Shown: in pieces, positions 10,201 through 25,200 of the stretch | Numbering within the stretch: the first letter of the stretch is position 1 | Layout of the letters: every line of letters starts with the position of its first letter | NCBI RefSeq assembly: GCF_945859685.1 | Contig: NC_079150.1 | Span: forward strand, 3,594,831 to 3,658,830 | DNA length: 64,000 nucleotides | Origin: Eupeodes corollae | Taxonomy: Eukaryota > Arthropoda > Insecta > Diptera > Syrphidae | Direction: 5' to 3' | Made by a program: the position numbers and the translations under genes | The notes under the pieces: model-generated | Database searches by the model: none | The model's input: only the letters and a program-made list of their open reading frames with translations | What the model was told of the DNA's origin: nothing

Positions 10201-13200
10201 TTAATATCTGCAAACGAAAAATGAAGTATAAAAGCGTTAGATTATAATTAAAAAATACACCTAAAAGTAACAGTTAAGACATGAAACGAATCTTTAAAAA
10301 ATCATAACCACTAGTAATATAGTTATGTAATCTTAAAAGTTAATGAAAAATATAAAAAATTAAAGTACGAATTGCTCTTTGATTTAAGTTATTAAATCGC
10401 AATAAAATTTTGTGAGCGTAGGTGATGGTTTTGAAAGTTATAGATTAAGCATAGGATTGCTTCTTTAACTTGATGTCAGAGTCCGTAGATAACTTTTCAG
10501 AAATTATAGTGATAGTGAATATTCTCAATTTATTTGTATTTAATTACGGACAAATTAAACGCAAATTGATGGATAGAGAATTGTTTTTGCATAGAGTACA
10601 GCAGTTTAAAGATTAACTGGAGAATTTAATCTGTATACCAATTTAAATGTAATAAATTTGAAAAAAAAAACATTTACGTAGAATAAATGTTGATATTTCA
10701 ATTACTGGGTCGATTTTTAATAACTGAAAATATAATAATATTAAATTAAAAAAAGTAACACAAAGATTACAAAATTAATGAGATCCAAACACATAACATA
10801 TTGGATATAACGTTTGAATGAAATATGTTCAATATTTATGTACCTTCGACTCACCTATAGTAATTAGGCTTAAACGGTCCAGCCTTATTTAAACCCATAT
10901 ATTTGGCTTGTTCATCAGAAAGTTCTGTCAAATGTGCGTCAAATGTGGGTAAATGCAAGCTGGCAACATATTCATCTAAAAAATATAATTTGAATTATTA
11001 TATGAAAAATTAAAGATTTATAATTAAAATCCTACCCATCTTTTTAGGCAAGAGATATACGTCAGACTTATATCGACCAGGTGGTGCATTGAAAAGCTCA
11101 ATCAATGCAAGTGCTTGTGTTGCAGATGTTATTGAGACTACAAATGACGGTATGCTAGAACATGATAAGTTTACTAAACGACCTTCAGCCAACAGAATTA
11201 TCCATTTTCCATCGGGCCATATAATATGATCGACTTGAGAGCGGACCTTTTCCCATGTCAAATCTGGTGTTCGTAGACTGTTCTGTGAAACAAATAGGGA
11301 TACAAAAATAATTTGACAATTTTGATTTAAAATCCAAGTTTGTTTATGTTTGTAAAATTGACAATCTAGTCTGACTTACAACATCGATTTCTGTGTTTGA
11401 ATGACCCATATTACAAATTATGCATCCACTTTTCATTTTATCCATATGCTCACGGTTGACAACATTTTTGTTTCCAGTAGCAGTAACAACGATGTCAACA
11501 TTGCGTATAACTTCATTTAATTTGACAACACGAAAACCGTCCATACTGAAAGATTAAATAAAACGCATTTTATATTTATGAAAGAGCGCCATGCACAGAC
11601 ATAATAAAAGGTGAGAAAAGTAAAATATTGAGATGTATTCAAAAAGTAAAGATGTCCTACTAGCTACCGAACAATATAACATGACACAACAAACGTTTCT
11701 TGTTTGTCCCACAGTGTTTGCCCTTCAATGTCTGGCTTTTTTACTTTTTCCTGCTTTTGATTTTCTGTGACTTTGTCTATGAGGTTTTTATTTTAATTCA
11801 TATTGCTACATGAGGGTTTTAAATCCTTATAGCACTGAAATTTTTAGTATGTACATAATTTTACAATTACTCACACGGCGACTCCGTTATAACTTAAATT
11901 GAGCAATCCCAATCTCATGCATAGATATTCTTAAAAGTAATGGAAAAATAAAAAAAGTCAATTTACTTACCTTGCTTGAAGAGCACAAATGGGATCGATC
12001 TCAGTAATATATACAATGCAACCATGTCCTTTTAAGGCCTGAGCACATCCTTTACCAACTTCCCCATAGCCACATATTACTACTTGTTTTCCACCAAACA
12101 TAACATCTGTTGAGCGCTTCAAACTAAATATAAATATACTTAGCTTTTCCTCTTAAGCTTTGTTTTTATATAAAACAAACCTGTCCAAAATTGATTCTTT
12201 GCAACTGTAGAGATTATCAAATTTAGTTTTTGTCACTGAATCGTTTACATTCATTGCTGGAACAGTTAATTTGCTAGATTTCGATAGTTGGTATAAGCGA
12301 TGGACGCCAGTTACACTTTCTTCTACGATACCTTTGACCATTTTGAACATAGCCGGGTATTTTTTCAACATCAAATGCGTGGCATCACCACCGTCATCAA
12401 GGATCATGTTTGGTTGCCAATTTTCAGCATTTACACATTTATCAATGCACCACCAGAAATCTTCTTCGGTTTCACCACGCCAAGCAAATATTGGATAACC
12501 AGCTTCAGCTAGCGCAGCTGCCACTTCATTCTGGTTAGAAAAAAGAAATATATTTCTTAAGTGGGTCACTAAAAATCGACTTGTAAAATTACATAATTGC
12601 GCGACAATCTTTTAGTTGCTAAGTTCAACAAATTTGTTAATTTGTTAAATGAATTCAATTGAAAATCTTTTCGCTTTCACTTTGTCCAATTAATTTAATT
12701 ACCTGTGTTGAATATATATTACACGCTGCCCAACGAATAGATGCTCCCAGTTCAACGAGAGTTTCAATAAGTACTGCTGTTTGTGCGTTAATATGCGTGC
12801 AGCCCACAATCCTTGCATTTTTCAGCGGTTTATCTTCACTTGCACGCTTTCGCAGAGCCATTATTCCAGGCATTTCCTGTTCGGCAATTTCAATTTCACG
12901 CCTTCCAAATGCGTGTTGACCTTGAATATTACGAACACAAAAATCCAAGCTGCCTTTGCTGTTCTTTTGGACTTTCTCCCTCGGCGGAATATCATCATCA
13001 TCTGAACTACTTCCAGTATACGATGCTGTATGTAATTTTCGGCAAAACTATAACATCACTATTTTTGAACATTTAAAATATTATTAGGTAAACTTACCTG
13101 AACTATAAGAATCTGTAGAGGAAGCCGAAAGTGATCGGCTGCGATAACGACTTGTTTTTTTCAAAGCTCCAGACTGTTTTGTTTCTTGCTAAATTTAGAT

Positions 13201-16200
13201 ATGTAAATAAAATAATAGCGTTTAAAGAATCAAATTTGAAGTGTTTAAATAAGACACACAAATGTGGAACAAAAAATAAGAAAATAATGCACTATGTATA
13301 GATGATGACTAGCATGTTTTTTATGAAGTCGCATAAAATCTAGATAACCATAAACTCTTTAGCCCTTAGAAGGCATATTTAAAATAGTTAACACTTGTAG
13401 TTCGAAGCTTTTAAAAATATTAAATTAATCCGAAATTCATGCATTAAATAATGAACTTATAGCTCAAGTCAAACGTATCTCAATTCTTAGCTGAAATAAT
13501 GGGGTTTTAAGACTTACAACTATCAACCATTTTTGTGTGCGAGTACTGTTGTCAGAGATAGATTTTATAGAGTACATAGTAAATATAAAATATCAAGTTT
13601 GAAGAGTTGCTTGAATTTATTTAAATAGTTTTTAGTGCCGGAGTAGTTTTTTTCAGGTAAATTTTCTTTCTTGATTTCTTTCGTTAGAGTTTAATTGGTC
13701 GGATTATAATAACAATAAAAAGAAGCTTGGATGCGACCCACACTGATAACCTTTTCTTAACAATTTTTTGTTTTTCCAGTTTTGTTAAAAAGTTGTAAGT
13801 TCAACCTATATATATAAAAATCAATGCCACTTTTCGTTGTAATGTTATAACTCAATAACTTGAATTATTCGTGGAAGTCCAGAGAAGGTTTGTACGTAAA
13901 GAAAATTTAAAAAAAAGTCCTTGAAAAGGTGTAAAATCAACATCTTTCCATACTCCAATATACAAACAATTTTTACTAATACTTAAAGAAATCCCGATTG
14001 GTTGATTACCTTGGAAATGTACAACGAACGAAATAATTGAAGATATGTGTCTAACGATTGTAAATAAAGCATTAGCACAGTTATGTATGACCGCAACCAA
14101 TCGTTAGAATTGTAAAGTGAGTAGGAGTTCAATTCTTATGATTTACATACGTTTATTTGTACAATCGAATATAATGATATCTTTCGTTCTATCATTGATT
14201 TTAGCGACTATTCGATCGAAATAGAAAATTGCATTGGCACTTGTATCTTCGGGAATTGCTGCTACATTATTAGAAGGTCGTCGGACCGCACACTCTGCAT
14301 TAAAATTGCCATTGAATGTACTGGTGATTGAAACTCAAACTTATTTCAAAAAATTCTGCGATTAACGTCAATTATTTTATGGGGTGAGTCCACAATGGCA
14401 AATAAAAAATCAATAGAAGCATTTAATCGAACAATGCAAGATTTACGCAATAAACAACAGGTGTTTTGGTGGTGCTCTAATATTGCTGTCAGGGAACTTT
14501 CGTCAAACATTGCCTTTCATTCCTCGATCAACTCCTGCTGATGAAATAAATGCCTGTTTGAAGTCATCAGTTCTTTGGAGATATGTACGAAAATTGACAT
14601 TGAACATTAATATGCGTATTCTCCTACATAATGATGCAGCAACTGCCCATGAGTTATCAAAACAATTGTAAGAAATTGGTGATGGAAAAATACCAATCGA
14701 CAGTACCAACGGATTGATCACTTTACCGAAAATTTTGTGTACAATTGCGCAATCTATAGATGAGTTGATTGAATGTGTTTTTCCGAATATTCTTCAGAAT
14801 TAGAGAAATCACGAGTGGTTGAGAGAATGCACCATTTTAGCGCCGAAAAACATTCATATCAATGCCATTAATTTTTTGATTTCCAAATTCAAGCGAAACT
14901 GCCATCAATTGACCTATAAATCAATTGACAATGTTATGAATCAAGATGAGGGAATTAATTATCCACCGCATTGCTTGAATCTGAAAATTGGTTCTTTGAT
15001 TATATTATTGCGAAACATTAATTCACCAAAACTGTGTAATGGCACCAGATTGGCAGTGGAAAAGTAATAGCCAAATTTGATTGAAGCTACAATCTTAACT
15101 GGTAGATATTTTGTTTGAATAAATGAACTCAATAATCATTTTTTATATTACTATTCCTTACTCGTATCGAAGCACGTACCGAGCCGCTAGTATACTATAA
15201 AAACGTAAGAAATAAGTATCACACAAACGCAGTGCTTAATTCCAAATATTGTGTGACGAAATTGTAGTTTGGAAAACGCTTACAATGCTTCTTCTTAACT
15301 GGACCCGAAAATCTTTCCTCTTTCAGCTTTTTGACGTTCTAGTCTCATATTCATAACCTAAATGGTATTTTGCTTTTTATTTATTTCAGAAAACTACGTT
15401 GGCCTTTAACACCAATGTCTTGCACCAGAAAACCAATTGCTAATGTATTTATATATGGAAATATTCCTATTTAATGAGAGATGCTCCAGAAGTATACAGA
15501 GTTGATCTCTATATGTTGAGAAGATAAATAATTTACACAGCTACCTCGGCACTAAAAACATGTTAAGGGTGTATCCAGATCCCAATTCCGAACTTGGTAT
15601 CTTATACCTGAGATTGAGGAAAAGAATTGGAGACATCAACTCACCCGTCAATGTACTAAAATTGTAAATTACTTGGGTTTTGCAATGGATAATTAATAAA
15701 AGGAATGAAGAGAAAATTAAACTTTTTTTTCTAAGAATCAAGATATTTAGGCAGTTGGTTGAATTATCTAGATACTTTTAATTTTCACTTTTATATTTCA
15801 TATTTTTATTTTGTTACTATCAACTGCTTTTTACATCAATAAAGAAATAACTCAAATTCAACAGGAAATCTATATGCACAAAGTATTCTCAAATTTACAA
15901 CGTTACTAACTAACATCAAAATATTTAATGAGGAAATCATAAAGGGTGATTTTTTAAAAGCTATAGAAATTTAAAAAAAAACACATACAATTCAGAAAAA
16001 TGCATGAAATCTTTATTTGAATCGATAGTATGGTCCATAGTATTTAATGTTTGAAGATTGTTTCATGCAAATGTTTGAAATTTTGAAAGCGCAGCCTCAA
16101 ATGGTCCATCCGCTTAGTCCAAAAACTGTGAAGTTTTCTGGATTCATTGGTAGCTCTTGCAATACTTCTAGCTGATATTCACTTTAAAATCAACAATTCT

Positions 16201-19200
16201 GCTAATTTACGTACCTATTGAGCTTCGTCGCTGAACACAATTAAATGGAAAAAGCGCGAGATGAACTTTCTTAACAGAGCGCGCATTTTGATAATAAAGT
16301 TCAATAATTTGCAGGCGTTGTTCGCTTTTAGACGATTCATGGGTAAAATTATAGACCAAACTGAAGATATTTGACAGTGAAACAAAACACGAAACGTGCG
16401 TCAGCTGTTTAAACCAAAAACAGCTAAAAAAGATTATAGCTAAAAAATCACCCTTCATAAGATTTTTAAACATTTTTGACTCTTGATTTGCTATTGAATA
16501 AAAACTACTTTATGGGTTTATTATATGTTTTTGTAAATAATAAACTCTGACTCTTTATCAATAGCTTATTAATCTATTTAAAACAAAATTTGTTAGTTTT
16601 CTTTCATGCGAAGAGAACGTTAAGATGACAATAAATATTGTACAAAGCAAAAACACAGAATGAAAACATTCATTTGATGATATTTATACAAAAGTGATAG
16701 GTAAGTATATTTTTTGTGTAATATCTCATAGGGAGCGGGTCGAAATGCTGTATTTTAAAATACTGTATGGTCAAAACTTTGTATGATACTGTACGATACT
16801 GTATGGTTAATATTCTGTATTTCAAAATACTGTGTCTCAAAATGCTGTATTGTCAAAATACTGTATCTCATAATACTGAATAATACTGGAAGTTTTGACG
16901 GATCAATTAGTTTGGTGCAATTGTTTATGCAATTGTTGATTATGGTAGGAACAATTCATGTACAAATGTGAAAGGGATACAAATAACTAAGAAGAACAAA
17001 AAGAGAAAGAGAAAATAAAAAGAAGATTTTTTTTTATTATTATTTTTATTTTTATTATTATGAATGATCATATGTACATATGTTATTGTGCAAAATGCTG
17101 TAAATAAGGCTAAAAAATAAATTTCGTTTTGATAATTTTAAAAAGTGCGAACTGTTTTACATTGCCAAAACGATTTTTATTTTTTAGCCTTATTAACAGC
17201 ATTTTGAAATACAGAATTTTGATATACAGCATTTTGTACATACAGTATTTTGAGATACAGTATTTTAAATACAGTATTTTGATCCATACAGTATTTTAAA
17301 TACAGTATTTTGATCCATACAGTATTTCGACCCAACCCATTTCATATCAACTTAAAAAGAGTGAAAACTACAATAAGAACAAACAAAAAGACTCTACAAT
17401 GTATTTTGTTTTGGAAAAAAGATGTTTTGGACAGTTCGAACACTTGTGTCGGATGTACATAATACTGTTTGTATAGTTTTTAGCATTATGGAAATAATCA
17501 AAGTTGTGTTATCGAAATCAAATATATAAGTGAAAATTAGAAAATATAATTAATGGCAATTTTAAATATCGTGTTATCCACCGACATTAAGGGTTGCTTT
17601 CTAACAACCCATAAATTATCAGTTTCAAGAAAACGCTTACCATTGATGTACGTTGTCCAATAAGAGAACTAGATGCATCCATTTCCTATAATAATTTGTA
17701 TTCAGTTTTCTTGTTTATAAATTAAATAAAATATTTTATGCTAAAAAAGGACTGATACATACATACATACAAAATACAAATTATTTAAACGTGTTTAGTT
17801 CTTAGGACCATTTTTAAAAAATAATTAATTTTCAACATTAAACTTAAGCTTTGGCTACATCTAAACATATAAACACGAAACGTTCTTTCGGAACCGTTAG
17901 AGAAAAAACAAATCCACATTTCAACTATGTCGAAAGTTTAGTACTAAACTTGGATTTGTTAGACCCCAATTGAGTCAATGATCAAATGTGTAAGAGAATA
18001 ATTGTTCATTTTTGTTGAAATTCGAAACAAATTTCAAAACGATGAAAGGCAAAGGTAAACAATTAATACATAAAAAAATTATATATTATTTTAAAACAGC
18101 AGAACATTGTTTTGGTTAATAACTTCAAAAAATATATATATATATTTTAAATTAATTAATACAAACACAGATAAGAAAAGAAACGGATCAGCTCTAAAAG
18201 AAAGTAAACTAAAAGCTAAATACAGAACGGATTAGTTTGGAAATGAAATGGGTAAGAAAAGTAGGAATAGTTTTGCCCATGGGTTCTGATCTTTATGCTT
18301 TTGGATTAAAAAAAAGAGTGTGTGTAAGAGGAACAAGACATTTATAAAGGTCAGAATATATACTCGAGGCATATTTAAGTGCGCGAGTCCAATAGTGGGA
18401 ATATTATCGAATTTGAGTTTATTGTGAAGTTTGAATCTGTTTGTTTGAAAAAAAACTAATCATTAACTCTCTTTAACTTAGGGACATGTATTTTGTTTTA
18501 TTCATACAATTCATACGATAAGTTCTTTGACATTATATTATACTGAATATCGTAGCATACAAACAGAAGTAACGAACAGGTACTAAGAATATGGGCTATA
18601 CAGCGTTGCCTATCACAAATTGAATTTTGTGTACGAAGTCGCTAGCGAAAAAATCCGAAGTTGCTTTATATTATACCAAAAGGAACTTCCAACTCTCATA
18701 ACGTCCTCTTCCTATATAGTTTTTTTGTAAGTCTTCTTTTTTGTATTTTTTTTAATAATTGAATAACTATAAAACACGTATATTTTTATTTTTTTTACAT
18801 ACGAACAACATAAATAAGGGCGATTGAGCAAAAGTTGTGTAAACTGGATGTCATCAACCAATTTATACAGTAGTATTATATTTTATTAAGATTACAATTT
18901 ATTTCAAAACATTGGAGAGACAGTCCTTTGGCATGTCACAACCCTGAAAACTAACAATTAAGATACTTAAACATTATCATTGATTTGAGAAAACTTATCA
19001 ATTTACTACAATCTGTTATGTATATAGTTAAATACATACTACAACTTTCATAATACAGTGTTCTCCAATAATAAAAAAAATAAGAAATGTTGTGTTCAGT
19101 TTCATTCGTCAGTCCGTTGTGTTATTTAAATTTGAAATTCGTGCGAAATATCGCCGACTCACTGCTGGAACACAATGGTGTCGGAGACGGAGTCGTAGTC

Positions 19201-22200
19201 GTAACTGGCATAGCTGTCAAAGTATTCAATGTACGCAAATGCAAATGTACGAACACAACGCGACGCAACTGGAATCGGAGCCGCAGCCGGAGTCGGAAGA
19301 GTTGACCAACTTTTAACTTTAACGTACGACACATATGACATTTCCATTTTTGAAGTGAATAACTTGGTGATTATGTTTTTTTTTAATAGTGTTTCAATAA
19401 AAAAGTGGAAACATATTTAAATAAGAAATAAAAGTGAACAAGAAAATATTTTATGAGAAATTTGATGTGGTTGTAAACTGCAAATATACCCAATAACATC
19501 AAAAAGCCGTACGACACATTGTGTGCGTACTTTTTGTAAAACGTACGACAACTTGTGACAGATTTTCCGACTCCAGTTACGACTCCGGCACCGATTTTGA
19601 ATTGTGTTCCAGCAGTAAACGTCAAATCTCACTTTGAATTTTAAGGTTGGTAATAAAGTTAGTTGCGGGTCGCACAATTTGACGGCCATCATAACTGTAC
19701 CAGAGTTTGGGTTTTGTTTGTTGTATATACATGTGATAAGCCAGTAAACACGTCAATCCTATGGTGAGTCGTTATTTTTTTGGTAATTCAAAGTTTATTT
19801 TTATTTATTCATATTAGACTTTGATTTATTAAAATGTAGTTTGTGGATATTCGAAATTACAAAAAAAAAAACATTAATCCTGATTGTAATCTCAAATGTT
19901 CTCTTTTTCGTCAGTCCTATGGCGTCAGTGATGTGTCAAGTTTATTATTATTGTTCTTGATTTCATGATCATTAGTTGTTTGTCCGTGCAGCTATATGCC
20001 TGTGAAACGTGGAAGTGTTCTGCTGGCATCTCGAGAAGGTTGCAAATTTTCGTCAACCGCTGTCTGCGTTATATCCTGAACATCCGGTGGCCACAAACCA
20101 TATCTAACGATGAACTGTGGCTCAGGACTGTGCAAACAAAAGTGGATGTTGACATCGCGCAGAGAAAGTGGCGCTGGATTGGCCATACATTGAGGAAGCC
20201 GGACGACAACATAGCAAAGCAGTGCTTTCAATGGAATCCTCAAGGTAGAAGGCGGCCTGGAAGACCAAAAGAAACATAGAGATCATCTGTCTTGAATTAA
20301 GCTCGGTCCCATTGCTTGGAGACTTGGTCTCAAGGAATAGAGAGAGATGGAAGGAACTGGTTGCCGACTTATGCTCCAGGAGGAGCTAGCAGCCGGAAAC
20401 GAAGAAGTATTTCGAAGATGAATATTGTTAGATTTTGTTTATATTGTTTGTTGATTACTAAGAAATTTTTGAAATACTATGTGAAAGTAGTAAAAGATAA
20501 GTTAATAACGTAACGTTAACTGTCAAAAGTCTGTTTTGAAAACTGATAGAGTATTTTCTCCCAGTATTACCTATTAATAATTATTTTTAATTGTTACTTA
20601 GTGATTTTAAGAGATCATTATTAAATCCAAAGAGATTTTTACTAATTTGTATTAAATTTCATTAAAATACTTTCAAAACTGTGTATAACATGTATCAGTA
20701 CAATGTTACCTCGTCAGTCCCCTGGCTGTCAAATTCTGAATTTTTTAAATATCTTACAATGTACTCAAAAAAGTGAAAAGTGATTGGGAACAATATACTA
20801 ATTATATTAGCTATCATATTCACCCGAATTTATAGAAGTTTGATTTAATAACTACCGCAAACAAAAAAACCTCAAAAGTTACCCAACTTTTGTACAATCA
20901 CCCATAACGTAATCTTTTATACAGGTCGTATAACCAATACAAAATCTATTCCTGAGCTTATTTCAATCCAAAAACTTATATTTTACTTATAAACTTCCTT
21001 TTTGACATATAATTATTTGATATTATGATCATCGGTATCCTTTTTCTAGCTGGTTCTAAGTTTGCCAAACTGAAATATCATCTTTTTAAAGAGTCATAGG
21101 ATACTAACGGAACTACTAAGAGCATAAGAGAATGTGTTTAAAATCAACGCAGTTCCTTCATTTATTTTATAAAAAATGCTTTTTACTTACGATTTTGAAA
21201 TAAATAATCTGATCCAAATTTACAACTCCTTAATTACATTTTCCACAAACGTGTCCCTCACCATTTTTAAACCAAACATGTTACCTTATCCACATTTTTG
21301 TATGTCAAACACAAGTATTCAAAATCGACTTCTACATTAATTAAGGAGAAAGAAGAATATTTTTAATTGGCTAAAATATCTTGGCAGCAGTTTAAACAAA
21401 TACTATTGCAATTAACATGACAAGGATCCGGTATCGTTCAAAGATGTACAAAAAATTCGACGTTAATGAAGAAAAAGATAGTTGGAGATCATGGAGCTCA
21501 TGGAGCTCATGCAAATAAAAAATGGTAAAACAAATTACAGAGTCAACTTTCTTGAAAACGTGTTTGTGTGTTTAGGGCGACAAAATAACCTTTGGAAGGT
21601 CATGGAAACGATGATGATTAATTATCAGCTTAAGAAATATCTTGAGGAACGAAAGCTTCTTAATGACCGGCAATACTGCTTTCGTAGCAATAGGTCCACT
21701 GGTGATCTCATGGTTCATCTCACCGATCATCTTTAGATCGTTTTGGAGAAAGTAAGATTATTGCACTTGATATTTCAAAGGCAATTGATAAAGTCAGGCA
21801 TCATGCATCATGTCTCAGGTATCGACAAATCTCTTCTTTGTTGAATTAGAAATGTTCTTTTAATACAAGTTGTTTTGGACGGATTCAATTCTGAAACCCA
21901 GGGCTCTGTTTTGTCTCTGACCATTTTTCTTATTTTTATAAATGATCTAATGTCGACTACTTCTAATCCAATACATTGTTTGGCTAACGATAACACTTTT
22001 ACTTTTCATATTCTTTTCCAGACTCCCAACCCTCCTCTTCGGATGTGGAACTGCAACGAAAATATGATTAGCTCATTAAATTTCGACCTACACAGCATTG
22101 TACAATGAAGAATAAAAACTCGTGTGGAATTAAATGCTTCGAAAACCCAATGCTGTTTTGTATCTTTAAAACAAGGTATATCCCCTTTGCCACTACCAAT

Positions 22201-25200
22201 GAGTATCAGCGAAAAACGGAAAATCTCGAAACCCTGGGAATGTGCATCAGCAACCATTTTTTCTCTCCGTCTGATCGGGCTACAAACCTATTAAAGTCCG
22301 AAACCGAATATAACTCTCGTCTCTGGGCTGATGCTCCAGTAACTTATTTAAGCATCTCGGACAGTATTCAAACAATATTTTGACATTAACATCACCAACT
22401 TGATTACGTCACGCAAACATCGTCGCAAAGTTTCTTGTCTCACCCTTTTTACCTTTATTTTGACATACTATGCTCTAGTGAAATAGCCAGTTGCATAAAT
22501 AAATAAATAAATTGGGTGGAGCAACAGCCCGTTGTGAACCATTGCCTAGTGACTTACAACTCTCAACCATTCCTGTGTGCGAGTACTGTTGTCAGGAATG
22601 GAAGGGACCTACAATTTTAGGCCAAATCCGAACGGCTAGTTTGAGAAAGCACTCTTTCATGACAAGAATTACTCTTGAAGGATTTGTCAATTCCTCGCAA
22701 GAGGCAGTACCCGCGAAAATTATTTTTTTTTTAAATTAAGGTGGCACAGGCAGGGATTGAACCCAAGACCCCTTGCATGAAAGTCTAACGCACTAACCAT
22801 CATGCCACGGGTACTAGCCAGTTGCATTCCTTCCCTTAAATGTCCATCAGTTTATCCTTAAGCCCAACTTCAGCCGTACTATGAAGTATAGAGATTCATT
22901 TTTTAGCCGTGCTACGCGAATGTGGAATGCATTGCTCTATCTTTCCCTATCATTGCATGGTTCAGGCTTCAAAATCACTGTACACCCGCACCTCCTATCC
23001 AACTCTTCCCTCTTTTCTTAATGCTCACACTGTATCTTTGGCATATTAAAGGTATACAAATTACTTTTAGTGTTCCCTAAATATAATAAAAAACAAGTAT
23101 ACACATGTTTGGATTATTTTGGCAGATTTTAAGCAATTTTCTTGAAAAATATCCGTAAAATGAAAAACCTGTGCCGTTGAGTGAATTCGGACTCTGTGCA
23201 TCGAAATGATGCCGTTTGCCAAAGAGGGCAATCCAATTAATGAGGATTTACGCAATATAATTAACCGAAGGGCCTCTAAAAGTTGTAAAAAGAATATAAT
23301 CCCTACTAAACAATACATTTGATAGAAGGCCCATGAAAATTATTTGATTTTAAAATAATGGAACATGTCTGGGGTGAACTCAAAAGAAACTGCAGGGCAA
23401 AAGACAAACAAATCTTAAGGTTAAAATAAAACAAATTGATGGTATGTCACACTTTTCAAGATATGTGTCAAGGTTAGTTATATATTGAAAGATGCGATTA
23501 TACTATTAAAAATAAATGTGAAACGACCATGTATTTAGGGATTAGCAAACATTTTAACCATAAAAGAATTACATTACAGAAATGAAGTACTTGTTTTAAT
23601 TTATTTATTTTTTTCAGGGCAAGTTAATGAGAAATACTTAAGAGATTTTTTATACATAATTATTTCGTTTTTGTTAAGTTTAAAGTTTGTTTATACCCTT
23701 CCCCAAAATGCTTTTTATTACAATAGAATTTGCAAGCTAAGATCGTTTCTATACTTTTTTTAATACTGTATATTTATACCAGAATTGTAAAAATGAGTTG
23801 TATTTTGCATTAAACAAATTTTTGATGGAAATTCGAAAATGATTTGCATTAAAAATAAATTGATATTCGAAAAAATTGCATGAAACATTTGTTTGCAATA
23901 ATAAAAAAAAAAGTATCTTATGTGTAGGTCTACATATATGTACATCAGTGTATTTTTATATGTGCATATATTTGAAATAGCTTTGAGTAACTGAGGGGGT
24001 ATACATAGTTGCCACTATTTTTCAAGCTTAACCTTGGTTCAGGCACGTTGATTTCTAACTTTCTGAAAATCCAAATGGAGCGGCAGAGCCAAACCGAGCC
24101 AGCTCAGTTTCCCCATCCACAATCGATTTTAGATCGACTCTGCTCCATTTCGATCTTTGTATGGCCAGCTTAAGAGTAGACTAACGGAAAAAAAAATCAC
24201 TAAACAATCTTACGCTATAGACAAATGTTTACTACTGTTGTCCCAGAAATTCTATACAAGGCTCCTAAATTTCAGAGTAGATAACGAGGATTTGATTAAG
24301 ATTTACAAAATATTTTCCCTACCAAAATTTACTTGGTGAACATTGAAGGCTAATGAGCAGTTAAAACGACGATGTACTCAAGTTATTATGCATGTACATA
24401 TGTTATTATAAATGTCCATATTTGTTTTGTTAATAACATACTTATCACTAGTTTATATATTATATCTTACTGTGTAAGTCGATTTTAAAACAAATAAAAT
24501 AAATTAAGATAACCCTACGTTTTGTCAAAGGCTCTTCGGTTGAAAGATTCTCAATCAGAAACTGGGCAGATCTTGTTTATTAATTTAGCAAAAGGAAACG
24601 TTAAATTCTTATTTATAATAAATCTTTTGAATATCCATATTGATTATGAAAGAACTTCAATACGTAGCACTATTTATCACTGCCAGTTTGTAATTCATAT
24701 CTTAATTACCTAAGCATAGTTACTAGTCAGTCAGTCTTCAAAACAACTTTTGCTACTATATACCAACTTCTACTACAGCACGTGAGATGAAAAGATATTC
24801 ATGTGATATTTTGCAATATTTTTCGAAATTTGAAACCTGAATGTTTTTATGCTTATTTTAAGAAGGCACTTAAAGTACACCTATTAGTCAAACTAGAGAT
24901 CCTGTCAATAAATATCTGTATTTATTTTTATCTCTTCGTGACTTATTTTATATTATTTCATTGCATATGCAGGTTCGTTAAGAAAAAATTATGTCATAGA
25001 CAAATAATTTGTTGTGTACGAACGGCGACAAGGGCGATTGAGGTGGGTGGTTCTGGCTAATCCAAGTAACCTTTAACACATTATCATATATTTTTTAGCA
25101 AAGAAAAAAAAAAACAACAGAGTATTTTCAAGGCTGACACTTATAAAAGTTTAATGACACAAATTCTTATCATGATAGAAGTAAATTCTAAGCAACATAC

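Noticed and set aside
12271..13076. Several plus-strand frames of 70-87 codons
   Set aside because: Shadows of AhcyL1 exons 4 and 5.
16740..17335. CRISPR-like array of ACTGTAT repeats
   Set aside because: The units are inverted in two arms, have no unique spacers of constant length, and sit in a eukaryotic intron within a TIR element.
19087..19692. Overlapping frames on both strands rich in Arg/Ser or Thr/Pro
   Set aside because: They come from the inverted-repeat words at 19161-19616, with no protein-like pattern.
22741..22807. tRNA gene on the minus strand
   Set aside because: The A and B boxes are present but no cloverleaf with a proper anticodon stem is evident, and the sequence continues into a SINE body with flanking target duplication.
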